Assembly (NCBI RefSeq): GCF_015472005.1
Contig: NZ_BMAQ01000019.1
Coordinates: 1-64,000 of the forward strand
Origin: Insulibacter thermoxylanivorax
Lineage (GTDB): Bacteria > Bacillota > Bacilli > Paenibacillales > DA-C8
Reading direction: 5' to 3'
Length of the DNA stretch: 64,000 nt
The position numbers and the translations under genes were made by a program. Position 1 is the first letter of the stretch. Each line of letters opens with the position of its first letter. Shown here one piece after another: positions 36,924 to 47,360 of the stretch. The notes under the pieces were generated by a model. It made no database searches. It was not told the DNA's origin and saw only the letters and a program-made list of their open reading frames with translations.

Positions 36924-37679
36924 GTGAACTTGCTGAAACAGATCCTGTTGATTACGGATGGCTGCTCGAATGCCGGACTCAGCCCTGTGGTGGCTGCAGC
37001 CCATGCGGCGAGCGCCGGTGTGACGGTGAATGTCATCGGCGTCGTCGAGAAGGGAGAGATCGGCCGAAGCGGTGCAGCGGAGGCAGAAGCGATCGCCCAG
37101 GCAGGCGGCGGCATGTGCCGCATCGTGCAGCCGCGTGAACTGGCTCAGACGGTGCAGATGATGACGAGGAAGACGGTGGCACAGACGATTCAACGAGTCG
37201 TGGAGAAAGAGTTGCAGAAAACCTTCGCCGTAGATGCTGTGGAGCGGCTGTCCCCCGTCAAGCGGGCCCATGTAGTAAAGGTGATGGACGATCTGGGAGA
37301 GACGGTATCCATCCGGGTATGCCTGTTGATCGACGCCAGCGCCAGCATGAAGTCGAAGCGCTCCTCCGTTGAAGAGGCGGTGCATGATCTTGCCCTGAGC
37401 TTGGAAGCGAGGGCGGGGAGGAGCGAGATCAGTGTGCTGACGTTCCCGCATGCCGATCAGTATGTCGACATCGCCGTGCCGTGGACGATGCGTTCGCAGG
37501 AGATCAGAGAGATCTTCGGCCGTCTGGAGATGAGCGGCGTGACGCCGACCGGCCCGGCGATGATGGCGGCGCTTCAATATATTACTGAGAACGTCATCGA
37601 ACCGCTGCGGGATGAGCGTCCGGATGCCGCTCGCGAAGCGGGGACGGGAATGGGGCTGCTCCAGGACTATGTTGTATGA
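36924..37679 (+). CDS. yabS: von Willebrand factor A domain protein YabS
   Basis: About 251 residues. Starts near QILLITDGCSNAGLSPVVAA and has a second MIDAS-like loop, LLIDASASMKSKRSS (DxSxS), followed by ISVLTFPH. The family is found next to the YabT kinase in spore-formers; function unknown. The GTG at 36924 follows GAGGGT; TTG 36930 is possible. The 281-base gap after spoIIE holds nothing recognised. The end overlaps yabT by 11 bases. Confidence 0.8.
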   Translation: MNLLKQILLITDGCSNAGLSPVVAAAHAASAGVTVNVIGVVEKGEIGRSGAAEAEAIAQAGGGMCRIVQPRELAQTVQMMTRKTVAQTIQRVVEKELQKTFAVDAVERLSPVKRAHVVKVMDDLGETVSIRVCLLIDASASMKSKRSSVEEAVHDLALSLEARAGRSEISVLTFPHADQYVDIAVPWTMRSQEIREIFGRLEMSGVTPTGPAMMAALQYITENVIEPLRDERPDAAREAGTGMGLLQDYVV

Positions 37680-38604
37680 TCGCCTGCTAAAGCCCGGCGA
37701 GATCATCACCGGTATATGGAATAAGCGCGTCTACCGCGTAGAGGAGTGTCTCGGTTCCGGGGCGAACGGCGAAGTCTATCTCGTCGTACACAACGATGTG
37801 CGCTGTGCGCTGAAGATCGGTTATGATGCGGTAGACTTTCAGTCAGAGATCAATGGGCTTACCTCTTTGCAGCAATACGCAGGCGGAGCGGATCGATTCC
37901 TGCTGGACAGCGATAATGTGTTGATCCGGCACAAGGATTATCCTTTCTATGTGATGAAATATGTAAGCGGTGTACATCCCGCACGCTTCCTGTATGAGAA
38001 CGGGATCGAGTGGTATCCGGTCATCGGCTACCGCATCCTCGGAAGGCTTGCAGAGATTCATGACCGCGGCTATATATTCGGCGACCTAAAATCTGATAAT
38101 ATATTAGTGTCGGGATATGGTACAACGGAATTGATCGATTACGGAGGCTTAACCCGCCGCGGCCGAGCCGTCCGGCAATACACGGAGCGTTTCGATCGGG
38201 GGTTCTGGCGCGCAGGCAGCCGTATCGCCGATGAGCGGTATGACCTGTTTGCCTATGCGATCGTCTGTCTTGAAATGGCGGACCTCAGCGGCTTAAGTCT
38301 GGCTCAGCTGGAGGCCGATCGCGCGCGGTCCGTGGAACATTTGGTCCAATTAGCAAGGCAGCTGCCCGCGAGCCAGGCGGCAGCGCCGGTGATCGAAGGC
38401 TGCCTAAGGGGCAAGTACAACAGCGCAGCTGAGGCAGAGCAGGCCTGGCGCCGAGCGATCTACGCCGCGGCCAAGGGCGATGCGAACCGCGGCAAGCATA
38501 GTCAAGCTTCGCCGGGACTTACCTTGAGTCTTGCCACAGCACTCATCCTTATGGCCGCAGTATGCGGCACGGTATTCTATTGGACCTTCAGCCCCGGATG
38601 GTAA
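37669..38604 (+). CDS. yabT: Serine/threonine protein kinase YabT
   Basis: A 311-residue Hanks-type kinase: glycine loop GSGANGEVYLV, the ATP lysine in CALKIGYD, catalytic loop IFGDLKSDNILV (HRD replaced by FGD, but catalytic Asp kept), metal motif LIDYGG in place of DFG, and a C-terminal transmembrane helix LSLATALILMAAVCGTVF. B. subtilis YabT is a sporulation kinase activated by DNA. The ATG at 37669 lies inside yabS, so translation is probably coupled. Confidence 0.9.
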   Translation: MLYDRLLKPGEIITGIWNKRVYRVEECLGSGANGEVYLVVHNDVRCALKIGYDAVDFQSEINGLTSLQQYAGGADRFLLDSDNVLIRHKDYPFYVMKYVSGVHPARFLYENGIEWYPVIGYRILGRLAEIHDRGYIFGDLKSDNILVSGYGTTELIDYGGLTRRGRAVRQYTERFDRGFWRAGSRIADERYDLFAYAIVCLEMADLSGLSLAQLEADRARSVEHLVQLARQLPASQAAAPVIEGCLRGKYNSAAEAEQAWRRAIYAAAKGDANRGKHSQASPGLTLSLATALILMAAVCGTVFYWTFSPGW

Positions 38605-38655
38605 GGCGCGGGCGGAACGGCTGAGGTCAGGGAAGAGGGGGGATCTGGAGCGACG

Positions 38656-40114
38656 GTGTCTATCTTAGAGCGCATAGAGAGCTATATCATCCAGGAGAAT
38701 ATGATTGCAAAGGGCGAGCGGATCATCGCGGCGGTATCCGGAGGGCCGGATTCCACGGCGCTCTTGTATATTCTGAAAGAATTGAGCACGGCATGGGATC
38801 TTAAGTTGCATGTGGCTCATATGGAACATGGATTCCGCGGGGAAGAGTCCCTTCGTGATGCAGAATGGGTACGGGAACTGGCTGTCCGGCTCGAACTTCC
38901 CTGCACGATCCGCCATGCGGATATTCCGGCTGTGGCTGCGCAGCGAGGCGGCAACGCACAGGAGATCGCTCGGGAAGTGCGGTATCAATTTCTGCTGGAG
39001 ACAGCCCGCAGCCTGGGAGCTACGTCGATCGCTTTGGGTCATCATGCGGATGATCAAGCGGAGACCGTGCTGATGAAACTGCTCCGCGGTGCATCCCTGT
39101 CCGGCCTTGCCGGCATGGCCCCGGTTACAGAGCGGGAAGGCGTGAAACTATTTCGTCCGCTGCTGCGTATATATAAGGATGAAATCGAGGCCTATCTGCA
39201 TGAGCGGGGACTGGCATACCGAACGGACAGCAGCAATATGGACCGCTCTTATACGCGCAATCGCCTGCGGCTGGATCTCATGCCCTTGCTAAAGACCTTT
39301 AATCCCGGATTCGTACAAGCCATTAACCGCACGGCGGATCTGATCCGCGATGAGGACCGCTTGCTGAGCCGCTTGGCTGAAGCGGAGGTGCAGCGGATCT
39401 TTCGATCAGTTCAGGATGGGCCGGCAGATTCCTACATAGGTTCACGAGCAGAGTGGTTAAAGCTCGATGTCGCTTTACAAAGAAGAGTGATTAAACTAAT
39501 ATTAAGTTATCTGTGTGAAAATCAGGATATGCAATCCATACATATTGAACAAGTGAGGGAAGCGATCGCGCAGGATGCTTCGCCTTCCCTTGTCTTGCAT
39601 CTGCCCGGTGTCACATTCCGGCGGGAGTACGATCGGCTGCAGTTTGCGAGGGGGCATCTGGAGGACGCCCCCCCGTCCTTATGAATACCGGGTATCGCTC
39701 CGGGATGGTCGTCTTGCCGTAGCAGAGGCCGGGGTTGAGCTGATCTTTAACAGCTATGAGCGGTCTGCTGGAAGATCTGGAGATGATGAAGGTCAGCATG
39801 GAATCGATCAACGAAGCGCATACTTTGATCTGGATGAACTTCACTACCCGCTTACGGTTCGCAACAGGCGCCCCGGTGATCGCATCCAGCTCTGGAATAC
39901 GCAAGGGTCGAAGAAGCTGAAAGACCTGTTCATCGATCTGAAGATCCCACCCAGCAAACGCGATGCAATTCCACTGATCGTCGATGCAGAAGACCGAGTG
40001 CTGTGGGTGTGCGGGATAAGGAGAAGCCGCCATGCGCCTGTACAGCCCGGCACGAGGAATATCCTGCAGATTAAGCTTGTGCAGAATGAGCGGAATCACC
40101 GCGACATAGACTAA
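38656..40114 (+). pseudogene. tilS: tRNA(Ile)-lysidine synthetase, frameshifted as assembled
   Basis: TilS converts C34 of tRNA-Ile(CAU) to lysidine and is essential, so a truly broken gene would be surprising. The first frame (GTG 38656 to TGA 39684) has the P-loop AAVSGGPDSTALLYI and LGHHADDQAETVLMKLLRG, then ends early after HLEDAPPSL. The rest, RPYEYRVSLRDGRLA to KRDAIPLIVDAEDRVLWVCG, lies in the +1 frame. The break coincides with a C7 run at 39668-39674; dropping one C restores about 485 residues. Translation starts after a GGAG. hprT follows in order. Confidence 0.9.
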
Positions 40115-40133
40115 CTTAGGAGGTTTACGTCCC

Positions 40134-40670
40134 TTGCATAACGACATCCAAGAAATCTTATACACAGAAGAACAGATCCAGGACAAGATTCGCGAACTCG
40201 GCGAGAAGATCAGCAGCGAATACGCAGGCCGCAATCCGCTGGTCATCTGCGTATTGAAAGGTGCTTATATGTTTATGGCTGACTTGACGAAGCGAATCAC
40301 CATCCCGATTGAAGTGGACTTCATGGCGATCTCCAGCTACGGGCAATCGACCAAGTCTTCCGGCGTTGTAAAGATATTGAAGGACCTCGATGTGCCGGTA
40401 GAAGGCCGCGATGTCATCATCGCTGAAGATATCGTCGACAGCGGACTCACCTTGAGCTACCTCATCGATGTCTTAGAACGCCGCAATGCGAAGTCCGTGT
40501 CGGTTGTAGCGCTCTTTGACAAACCAGCCGGCCGCAAGGTGGATCTGCAGGCGGATTACATAGGATTTACGCTGCCGGATGCATTCGTCGTCGGATATGG
40601 CTTGGACTATGCGGAGAAATACCGCAATCTCCCCTATATCGGGATCTTGAAGCCGGAAGTCTATGCCTAG
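40134..40670 (+). CDS. hprT: Hypoxanthine-guanine phosphoribosyltransferase
   Basis: HprT salvages hypoxanthine and guanine using PRPP. The 178-residue protein has LVICVLKGAYMFMADL, the PRPP loop VIIAEDIVDSGLTLSYL, and the C-terminal DYAEKYRNLPYIGIL. The TTG start follows AGGAGG with good spacing. The order tilS-hprT-ftsH is the B. subtilis one. Confidence 0.96.
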   Translation: MHNDIQEILYTEEQIQDKIRELGEKISSEYAGRNPLVICVLKGAYMFMADLTKRITIPIEVDFMAISSYGQSTKSSGVVKILKDLDVPVEGRDVIIAEDIVDSGLTLSYLIDVLERRNAKSVSVVALFDKPAGRKVDLQADYIGFTLPDAFVVGYGLDYAEKYRNLPYIGILKPEVYA

Positions 40671-40698
40671 GAGCATCCTTTCCCGTCCAAACGACGAA

Positions 40699-40727
40699 TT
40701 GTATTCATCGGATCGCCGTGATAAAAT
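40699..40727 (+). promoter_or_regulatory. Sigma-A promoter of ftsH
   Basis: TTGTAT, 17 bases, TAAAAT, 57 bases before the ftsH start. Confidence 0.55.
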
Positions 40728-40783
40728 GATTAGAACTCTGCCTGTAATGGAGCAGAATCAACGCTACTGAGAGGAGGGTGGGG

Positions 40784-42853
40784 ATGAATCGATTCATCAA
40801 AAATACCGGATTCTACTTAATCATTATCCTTATAACTGTTGGTATCGTTAACATAATAAGCAACAACAATGAACAAAGATCCGAACTTACGTATGATGTT
40901 TTTCGTTCCCAACTTGAACAAAACAATATTACCGAGATCAGCGCAAGATTTGACGGATATACCTATTTTATAACCGGTAAGATGAAGGTGAACCCGGATC
41001 CAACCAGGTACCCATCCACGGAATTCTGGACCAGAGCCCCTTATACCAGCGATCTGATTCAGAAGATAGAAGAAGCTGGGATCACCGAGAAATACCTGCC
41101 TATGGAAGGGCAGAGTATATGGATCACGTTGTTAACGACGCTTATCCCGTTCATCATCATGTTCGCCTTGTTCTTCTTCTTATTGAATCAGGCGCAGGGC
41201 GGCGGCGGCAAGGTGATGAACTTCGGCAAAAGCCGTGCGAAACTCTATACGGAAGACAAGAAAAGAGTCACGTTCGATGATGTCGCAGGTGCGGATGAAG
41301 AGAAGCAGGAACTCGTGGAAATCGTTGAATTCCTCAAAGATCCCCGCAAGTTCGCCTCTCTGGGAGCTCGTATCCCTAAAGGTGTGCTTCTTAACGGACC
41401 GCCGGGAACGGGCAAGACGCTGCTGGCTCGGGCGGTTGCCGGAGAAGCGGGCGTTCCCTTCTTCAGCATAAGCGGTTCAGACTTCGTCGAAATGTTCGTC
41501 GGTGTCGGTGCTTCCCGTGTCCGTGACTTGTTCGAAAATGCGAAGAAGAATGCGCCTTGTATCATCTTCATCGACGAGATCGATGCTGTCGGCCGTCAGC
41601 GGGGTGCTGGACTCGGCGGCGGTCATGACGAACGCGAGCAGACCTTGAACCAGCTGCTTGTCGAGATGGACGGATTCGGAGCGAACGAAGGCATCATCAT
41701 CATCGCTGCTACGAACCGCCCGGATATCTTGGACCCGGCGCTTCTTCGTCCGGGCAGATTCGACAGGCAGATCACAGTGGATCGTCCGGATCTTAAGGGA
41801 CGTGAAGCGGTGCTTAGAGTCCATGCACGCAACAAACCGCTGGCTAAGGACGTGAAACTGGATGTCCTGGCACGGTATACGACGGGATTTACAGGAGCCG
41901 ATCTGGAGAACCTGCTGAACGAAGCGGCGCTCATCGCAGCCCGCCGCAACCGCAAGGAGATCTCCATGGCGGAATTGGACGAAGCCTTCGACCGCGTCGT
42001 GGTTGGTACACAGAAGAAGAGCCGCGTGATCAGCGAGCGCGAGAAGCGCACGATCGCTTATCACGAAGCAGGGCACGCGATCATCGGTTATTATGTACGC
42101 CATGCCGATGTCATCCATAAGGTGACGATCGTCCCAAGAGGTCGTGCCGGCGGCTACGCGATGATGATCCCCAAAGAGGGCGAAGACCGTCTGCTGCAGA
42201 CCAAGTCCGAACTGCTCGACCGGGTTGTTGGGCTCTTGGGCGGACGTGTAGCTGAGGAATTGTTCATCGGCGAGATCGGCACCGGTGCCTATGATGACTT
42301 CCGCAAAGCGACACAGATCGTCCGTTCGATGATTACCGAATACGGTATGAGCGACAAGCTGGGGCCGCTCCAATTCGGCAACAACCAAGGTCATGTATTC
42401 TTGGGCCGCGATCTCGCTCATGAGCAGAACTACAGCGATGCCATCGCCTACGAGATCGACCAAGAGATGCAGTCGATGATCCGCGAATGCTATGAACGCG
42501 CAAAGCAGATCCTGCAGGAGCACGCGGATAAAGTGCATCTTCTGGCCGATGCGCTGCTCAAATACGAAACGCTTGATCGAGAGCAGATCACCGAACTTCT
42601 GGAGACGGGCAAGCTGAGCAAGGACCCTCTCGGATTCGGAGATGATGGGCAGGAAGACACGGCGAAGGAAGCCGCGGATTCCAGCGACGTGAAAGTGAAC
42701 ATCCAACAGCAAAGCAGCGGCAATGAAGCCAATAAGCTGGACTTTGACCGGGTCAAAAAGGACAACGCCCCTGCTGATGAAGCGGACCGGGATAAGGAAT
42801 CTGCACAAGACAGCAGCGGCGAAGGTAACCCTGACCATAACAATAAAGAATAA
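40784..42853 (+). CDS. ftsH: ATP-dependent zinc metalloprotease FtsH
   Basis: A membrane-anchored AAA+ protease that degrades misfolded and regulatory proteins. Two membrane segments (about 6-26 and 113-132) flank an extracytoplasmic domain. ATPase motifs: [30 protein letters not shown] and the second region [12 protein letters not shown]; zinc site HEAGH near residue 424. The C-terminus (630-689) is acidic and low-complexity. ATG 40784 follows GAGGAGGG. Confidence 0.97.
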   Translation: MNRFIKNTGFYLIIILITVGIVNIISNNNEQRSELTYDVFRSQLEQNNITEISARFDGYTYFITGKMKVNPDPTRYPSTEFWTRAPYTSDLIQKIEEAGITEKYLPMEGQSIWITLLTTLIPFIIMFALFFFLLNQAQGGGGKVMNFGKSRAKLYTEDKKRVTFDDVAGADEEKQELVEIVEFLKDPRKFASLGARIPKGVLLNGPPGTGKTLLARAVAGEAGVPFFSISGSDFVEMFVGVGASRVRDLFENAKKNAPCIIFIDEIDAVGRQRGAGLGGGHDEREQTLNQLLVEMDGFGANEGIIIIAATNRPDILDPALLRPGRFDRQITVDRPDLKGREAVLRVHARNKPLAKDVKLDVLARYTTGFTGADLENLLNEAALIAARRNRKEISMAELDEAFDRVVVGTQKKSRVISEREKRTIAYHEAGHAIIGYYVRHADVIHKVTIVPRGRAGGYAMMIPKEGEDRLLQTKSELLDRVVGLLGGRVAEELFIGEIGTGAYDDFRKATQIVRSMITEYGMSDKLGPLQFGNNQGHVFLGRDLAHEQNYSDAIAYEIDQEMQSMIRECYERAKQILQEHADKVHLLADALLKYETLDREQITELLETGKLSKDPLGFGDDGQEDTAKEAADSSDVKVNIQQQSSGNEANKLDFDRVKKDNAPADEADRDKESAQDSSGEGNPDHNNKE

Positions 42854-42879
42854 GTCAAGAGCAATAGAGAGCACTCCTG

Positions 42880-42929
42880 AACACACTGTTAGCACAAGGC
42901 AGTCCTTGGTTAGCGGTGTGTTATTTTTA
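42880..42929 (+). terminator. Terminator after ftsH
   Basis: AACACACTGTTA pairs with TAGCGGTGTGTT (G-U allowed) around a loop with its own AAGG/CCTT pairing, followed by ttattttta. Confidence 0.8.
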
Positions 42930-42949
42930 TGTCTTTCATTTCTTGCACG

Positions 42950-42978
42950 TTGACACCGTATGGGGCGTTGTGTAAATT
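42950..42978 (+). promoter_or_regulatory. Sigma-A promoter of nadABC
   Basis: TTGACA, 17 bases, TAAATT, 77 bases before nadA. A repressor site for NAD genes (NiaR-like) may lie nearby, but I cannot identify one with confidence. Confidence 0.6.
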
Positions 42979-43055
42979 AGGTGTTAACTAGCTTCCAGCT
43001 GGCATTATATATATAACTATGTACATTTTTTCACGAATAGGAGGGGGCGAAACCG

Positions 43056-44006
43056 ATGGCGATGACGATGGATCAATTAGCTAAGCAACGCAAAGAGGAA
43101 CAGAATCGCGAACTCAAAGAACGGCTGATGCAGCTCAAGAAAGAGAGAAACGCGATTATCCTGGCCCACTATTATCAACGTGATGAAATTCAAGAGGTGG
43201 CGGACTTTCGCGGGGATTCCTTCCTGCTTGCGCAGAAAGCGGCTCAGACGGATGCGGATGTGATCGTATTCTGCGGCGTTCATTTCATGGGAGAGAGTGC
43301 GAAGATCTTAGCGCCGGATAAGACGGTGCTCATCCCCGACGAACGCGCCGGATGCCCGATGGCCGATATGGTGAATGCTGAAGGGCTGTTGGATCTGAAA
43401 CGCAAGCATCCGAAGGCGAAGGTCGTGACCTATATCAACTCTTCAGCTGAAGTGAAAGCCGTGACGGATATCTGCTGCACTTCATCGAATGCGGTGAAGG
43501 TCGTGAATTCCCTGGATGCGGATGAGATCATCTTCGCTCCGGATAAGAACCTCGGCCGCTATGTGCAGCAGTTTACCGACAAGAAGATGATCCTCTGGGA
43601 AGGTTACTGCAACACGCATGATCTCTTGACCCTGAAGGATGTCGAGGAGATGAAGGCCAAGTATCCCAACGCCCAGTTTGTCGCGCATCCTGAGTGCCGG
43701 CCGGAGGTAGCGGCGGCTGCGGACTTTGTGGGCAGTACTACGGCTATCTTAAAATATTGTCGTGAAACTGACTGTGATGAATTCATCATCGGCACCGAGG
43801 ACGGCACGGGGTATCAGCTGCGTAAAGACAGCCCGCATAAGAAGTTCTATTTCGCATCGAAGTACCTTGTATGTCCGAATATGAAAGTGAACAATCTGAA
43901 GAAAGTCGTGCGTGCGCTCGAGACGATGCAGCCGCAGATTTACGTTCCGCCGGTCATTGCGGACAAAGCCAGACAGGCATTGGAACGCATGCTGCAAGTC
44001 CAATAA
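43056..44006 (+). CDS. nadA: Quinolinate synthase A
   Basis: NadA condenses iminoaspartate with dihydroxyacetone phosphate to quinolinate, the second step of NAD synthesis. It shows AIILAHYYQRDEIQEVADF, FCGVHFMGESAKIL, the cluster Cys region TDICCTSSNAVKVV and HPECRPEV. 316 residues with the three Cys expected to bind [4Fe-4S]. AGGAGG precedes the ATG. First gene of a nadABC operon not present here in B. subtilis. Confidence 0.95.
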   Translation: MAMTMDQLAKQRKEEQNRELKERLMQLKKERNAIILAHYYQRDEIQEVADFRGDSFLLAQKAAQTDADVIVFCGVHFMGESAKILAPDKTVLIPDERAGCPMADMVNAEGLLDLKRKHPKAKVVTYINSSAEVKAVTDICCTSSNAVKVVNSLDADEIIFAPDKNLGRYVQQFTDKKMILWEGYCNTHDLLTLKDVEEMKAKYPNAQFVAHPECRPEVAAAADFVGSTTAILKYCRETDCDEFIIGTEDGTGYQLRKDSPHKKFYFASKYLVCPNMKVNNLKKVVRALETMQPQIYVPPVIADKARQALERMLQVQ

Positions 44007-44047
44007 TGCATCAAGCAGGTCCAAAATGGATAAAGGTGGCGCATAGC

Positions 44048-45667
44048 ATGACAGTACCTCGGTATCTTAGCAGCTTCAGCCTCGATGAACTGCCCCGGCA
44101 AGATTTCGATGTGATCATCGCCGGCGGCGGCATCGCAGGTTTGTATACAGCGCTGTGCTTAAGTTCAACGCATCACAAGGTCTTGATCATCGCGAAGCAC
44201 TCTCTGCTCGACAGCAATACGAGGTATGCACAGGGCGGCATCGCGGCGGTGTTCTCCGATGATGACGCACCCGAATACCATCTGCAGGACACGCTGCTTG
44301 CCGGGGCCGGACTGTGTGATCCTAAGGCCGTCGAAGTGCTTGTTCATGAGGGGCCGGCGTGCGTGCAAGATCTGATGCGTCTAGGTACAAATTTCGATAC
44401 GAAGCAGGATGGCAGCATCGCGCTGACGATGGAAGGCGCACACAGCCGGCGGCGCATCCTGCATGCGAAAGGCGACGCGACGGGCAGCGAGATCATCCGC
44501 GCCTTGTCGGAGCAAGTTAAAGGCGATCCCCATATCACCGTATGGGAGGATCATTATGTCATTGATCTGATCACCCATGAGGAAGTCTGCCTCGGCGCGC
44601 TTGTGCTTAGGCCGGATGGTTCGCAGGTGCTCGCTGCCGGCAAGGCAACGGTCCTTTGCACGGGCGGAGCGGGTCAGTTGTACCGCTGTACGACCAATCC
44701 CGAAGCAGCGACGGGGGACGGGATCGCCATCGCATACCGGGCAGGTGCATATGTACGGGATATGGAGTTCGTCCAATTCCACCCAACAGCGCTCAGCCTG
44801 CCGGACGCGCCCCGGTTCCTGATCTCAGAAGCGGTGCGCGGAGAAGGAGCCTGGCTGCGCAATATCCATGGGGAACGCTTCATGGCGCGCTATCATCCCA
44901 TGCTGGAGTTAGCGCCGCGGGATGTTGTGGCGAGAGCGATCATCAGTGAGATGGAGGCGACCGGGGCGGACTTCGTCTATCTCGATATCACCCATGAAGA
45001 TCCGGAGCGGGTGCGCGCTCGATTCCCGACGATCTATGCGACTTGTCTGCGATATGGGCTCGATCTGACGAAGGATCGGATTCCCGTTGCACCAGCGGCC
45101 CATTATATGATGGGCGGGATAAAAACCGACCTGAGCGGAGAGACCAATATCAAGGGATTATTCGCCTGCGGCGAAGCGGCGTCGACGGGCGTGCACGGTG
45201 CCAACCGCCTGGCAAGCAATTCGCTCACGGAAGCGATCGTCTTCGGCCGCCGCATCGCACAGAGAATATCTGAGCTTAAGGCCGCGGCCTCGCCGCTGAC
45301 TGCTGCCTCGCAGGAACACCGCGATCCCCTGACGATGCCGGTTGCCGAGAAGCAGCGGCATCTGCAGGAGACGATGCTTCGATATGTCGGGGTGCGGCGT
45401 CATGCATCCACCTTGAAGATCGCGCTGGAAGAACTGAGGTCCCATCAGGTGATCTTCAGCGCTAAGCTCAGAACCCGCGAGGAATATGAATATGCGAACC
45501 TGCTCACCTGTGCGCTGCTGACGACGGAGGCGGCGCTCTTGAGAGAAGAAAGCCGCGGCGGCCATTACCGGGAGGATTACCCGGAGCAGGATGATGCTTG
45601 GCTTAGGCATCTGGTATTCCAACGAGAGATCGGTATAGTGGAGGAACCCATCTATGAGCATGCTTAA
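44048..45667 (+). CDS. nadB: L-aspartate oxidase
   Basis: NadB oxidises L-aspartate to iminoaspartate, with FAD. The N-terminal dinucleotide site is VIIAGGGIAGLYTAL, followed by TRYAQGGIAAVFSDDDAPE, and HPTALSLPDAPRFLISEAVRGEG (partly), then GGIKTDLSGETNIKGLFACGEAA (partly) and HGANRLASNSL. 539 residues. ATG 44048 follows AAAGGTGG; the longer reading overlaps nadA. Its end overlaps nadC. Confidence 0.95.
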   Translation: MTVPRYLSSFSLDELPRQDFDVIIAGGGIAGLYTALCLSSTHHKVLIIAKHSLLDSNTRYAQGGIAAVFSDDDAPEYHLQDTLLAGAGLCDPKAVEVLVHEGPACVQDLMRLGTNFDTKQDGSIALTMEGAHSRRRILHAKGDATGSEIIRALSEQVKGDPHITVWEDHYVIDLITHEEVCLGALVLRPDGSQVLAAGKATVLCTGGAGQLYRCTTNPEAATGDGIAIAYRAGAYVRDMEFVQFHPTALSLPDAPRFLISEAVRGEGAWLRNIHGERFMARYHPMLELAPRDVVARAIISEMEATGADFVYLDITHEDPERVRARFPTIYATCLRYGLDLTKDRIPVAPAAHYMMGGIKTDLSGETNIKGLFACGEAASTGVHGANRLASNSLTEAIVFGRRIAQRISELKAAASPLTAASQEHRDPLTMPVAEKQRHLQETMLRYVGVRRHASTLKIALEELRSHQVIFSAKLRTREEYEYANLLTCALLTTEAALLREESRGGHYREDYPEQDDAWLRHLVFQREIGIVEEPIYEHA

Positions 45668-46523
45668 TATAGAGAAGCTGAAGGCGATGATCCGCGATTG
45701 GCTGGAAGAAGATCTCGGGACGGGAGACATCACTTCCTTGGCTGTGATCCCGGAAGATCATGAGTCGATCGGGATCATCCATATGAAGGATCAAGGGATC
45801 ATAGCCGGCTTGCCGGCGGCGGAGACGGTGTTCCGCGAGGTGGATCCGGGTCTTCACTTCCGTGCGCATGTTGAAGAAGGCGCCCATGTATCCCCAGGAG
45901 ATGTGATCGCCCGGGTGCACGGGCGTACCCGCAGCATCCTGAGCGGAGAGCGGCTGGCTTTGAACCTGCTGCAGCGGATGTCCGGCGTTGCGACGAAGAC
46001 CGGGGAGTTCGTCCGTGCCCTTCAGGGGCTGCCTGTGCGCTTGGTCGACACGCGCAAGACGACACCGGGTCACCGCATGTTGGAGAAATACGCGGTGCGG
46101 GTTGGAGGCGGACATAATCATCGCTTCGGACTGTCGGATGCAGTGATGATCAAGGACAATCATATCAAGGCGGCGGGCGGCATCGAGCAAGCCGTGCTGG
46201 CGGCAAGGGAGATGATCCCGCATACGATGAAGATCGAAGTGGAGACGGAGACGCTGGAACAAGTACAGGAAGCCTTGGCAGCGGGTGCGGATATCATCAT
46301 GCTGGATAATATGCCGATCGACCGCATGGAGGAAGCGGTTCGCATGATTCGTGCGCATGCGGAGCATGTCGTCATCGAAGCCTCCGGCGGCGTGACGCTT
46401 GAGAACGTCAGGAGCATCGCCCAGACCGGCGTCGATGTGATCTCTGTCGGCGGCTTGACGCATTCGGTGCGATCTCTGGATATCAGCTTGGATTTGAATG
46501 CGAAGAAGGAGCGGCGTATATGA
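45654..46523 (+). CDS. nadC: Nicotinate-nucleotide pyrophosphorylase (carboxylating)
   Basis: NadC turns quinolinate and PRPP into nicotinate mononucleotide. [50 protein letters not shown] (partly), [11 protein letters not shown] and [12 protein letters not shown] are visible. 289 residues. GTGGAGG stands before the ATG. Start overlaps nadB and end overlaps coaX by four bases (ATGA), so translation is coupled through the whole NAD/CoA segment. Confidence 0.95.
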   Translation: MSMLNIEKLKAMIRDWLEEDLGTGDITSLAVIPEDHESIGIIHMKDQGIIAGLPAAETVFREVDPGLHFRAHVEEGAHVSPGDVIARVHGRTRSILSGERLALNLLQRMSGVATKTGEFVRALQGLPVRLVDTRKTTPGHRMLEKYAVRVGGGHNHRFGLSDAVMIKDNHIKAAGGIEQAVLAAREMIPHTMKIEVETETLEQVQEALAAGADIIMLDNMPIDRMEEAVRMIRAHAEHVVIEASGGVTLENVRSIAQTGVDVISVGGLTHSVRSLDISLDLNAKKERRI

Positions 46524-47290
46524 TATTGGTGATGGATGTAGGCAATACAAATATCGTACTGGGCGTATACGAAGGGAAGGAGCTGCTTCATAACTGGCGT
46601 CTAAGTACGAATCGTTCGGCGACGGCAGATGAATACGGCTTGATGATCAGCAACTTGTTCAAACATGTGCAGCTGGATGTGTCCGAGATCAGCGGCGTCA
46701 TCCTCTCATCGGTCGTTCCGCCCCTGAACCACTTGATGGAAGAGATGTGCGAGCGCTATTTGGGCAAGAATCCGTTCATCGTGGGTCCCGGCTTAAAGAC
46801 GGGGCTTAACATCCGCTATGAGAATCCCAAGGAAGTCGGAGCGGACCGCATCGTGAATGCGGTAGCGGCGATTGAGCAGTATGGTGCGCCGCTGATTATC
46901 GTGGACTTCGGCACAGCGACCACGTATGACTATATCGATGAACACGGGCAGTATATCGGCGGGGCCATCGCGCCGGGGATCGGCATCTCAACGGAGGCCC
47001 TGTATCAAAAAGCAGCGAAGCTGCCGCGCATCGAGCTCAGCAAACCGAAGAGTACGGTCGGCCGCAACACCGTCGCTTCGATGCAATCGGGGATCATCTA
47101 TGGATATGTCGGTCAGGTCGACGGGATCGTCAGCCGGATCTGTGCAGAGACGAAGCTGAAGCCGCGGGTTATCGCGACGGGGGGCTTCGCGGAATTGATC
47201 GCATCAGAGTCGAAGACGATCGAGATCGTGGATCCGCTTCTCACGTTGACCGGCCTTAGAATCCTGTACGAGCGCAATATATCGTCATAA
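46520..47290 (+). CDS. coaX: Type III pantothenate kinase
   Basis: CoaX phosphorylates pantothenate, the first step to coenzyme A. Motifs: [39 protein letters not shown] and [15 protein letters not shown]. 256 residues. The ATG overlaps the nadC stop; AAGGAGCGG inside nadC may serve as its site. Following hslO begins 70 bases later. Confidence 0.95.
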   Translation: MILVMDVGNTNIVLGVYEGKELLHNWRLSTNRSATADEYGLMISNLFKHVQLDVSEISGVILSSVVPPLNHLMEEMCERYLGKNPFIVGPGLKTGLNIRYENPKEVGADRIVNAVAAIEQYGAPLIIVDFGTATTYDYIDEHGQYIGGAIAPGIGISTEALYQKAAKLPRIELSKPKSTVGRNTVASMQSGIIYGYVGQVDGIVSRICAETKLKPRVIATGGFAELIASESKTIEIVDPLLTLTGLRILYERNISS

Positions 47291-47360
47291 TCTATTTGGC
47301 ATCAAGCAGGACCTGCAGCGGTTTATAAATTCATGAACGTTAACAACTAGGGGGGATCTC

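Noticed and set aside
38090-38140. YabT as an inactive pseudokinase because HRD and DFG are altered
   Set aside because: The catalytic Asp (GDLK), Asn and metal-binding Asp (DYG) are all kept, as in active bacterial kinases.
41477-42895. 472-residue antisense reading opposite ftsH
   Set aside because: It mirrors the FtsH frame and has no motif of its own.
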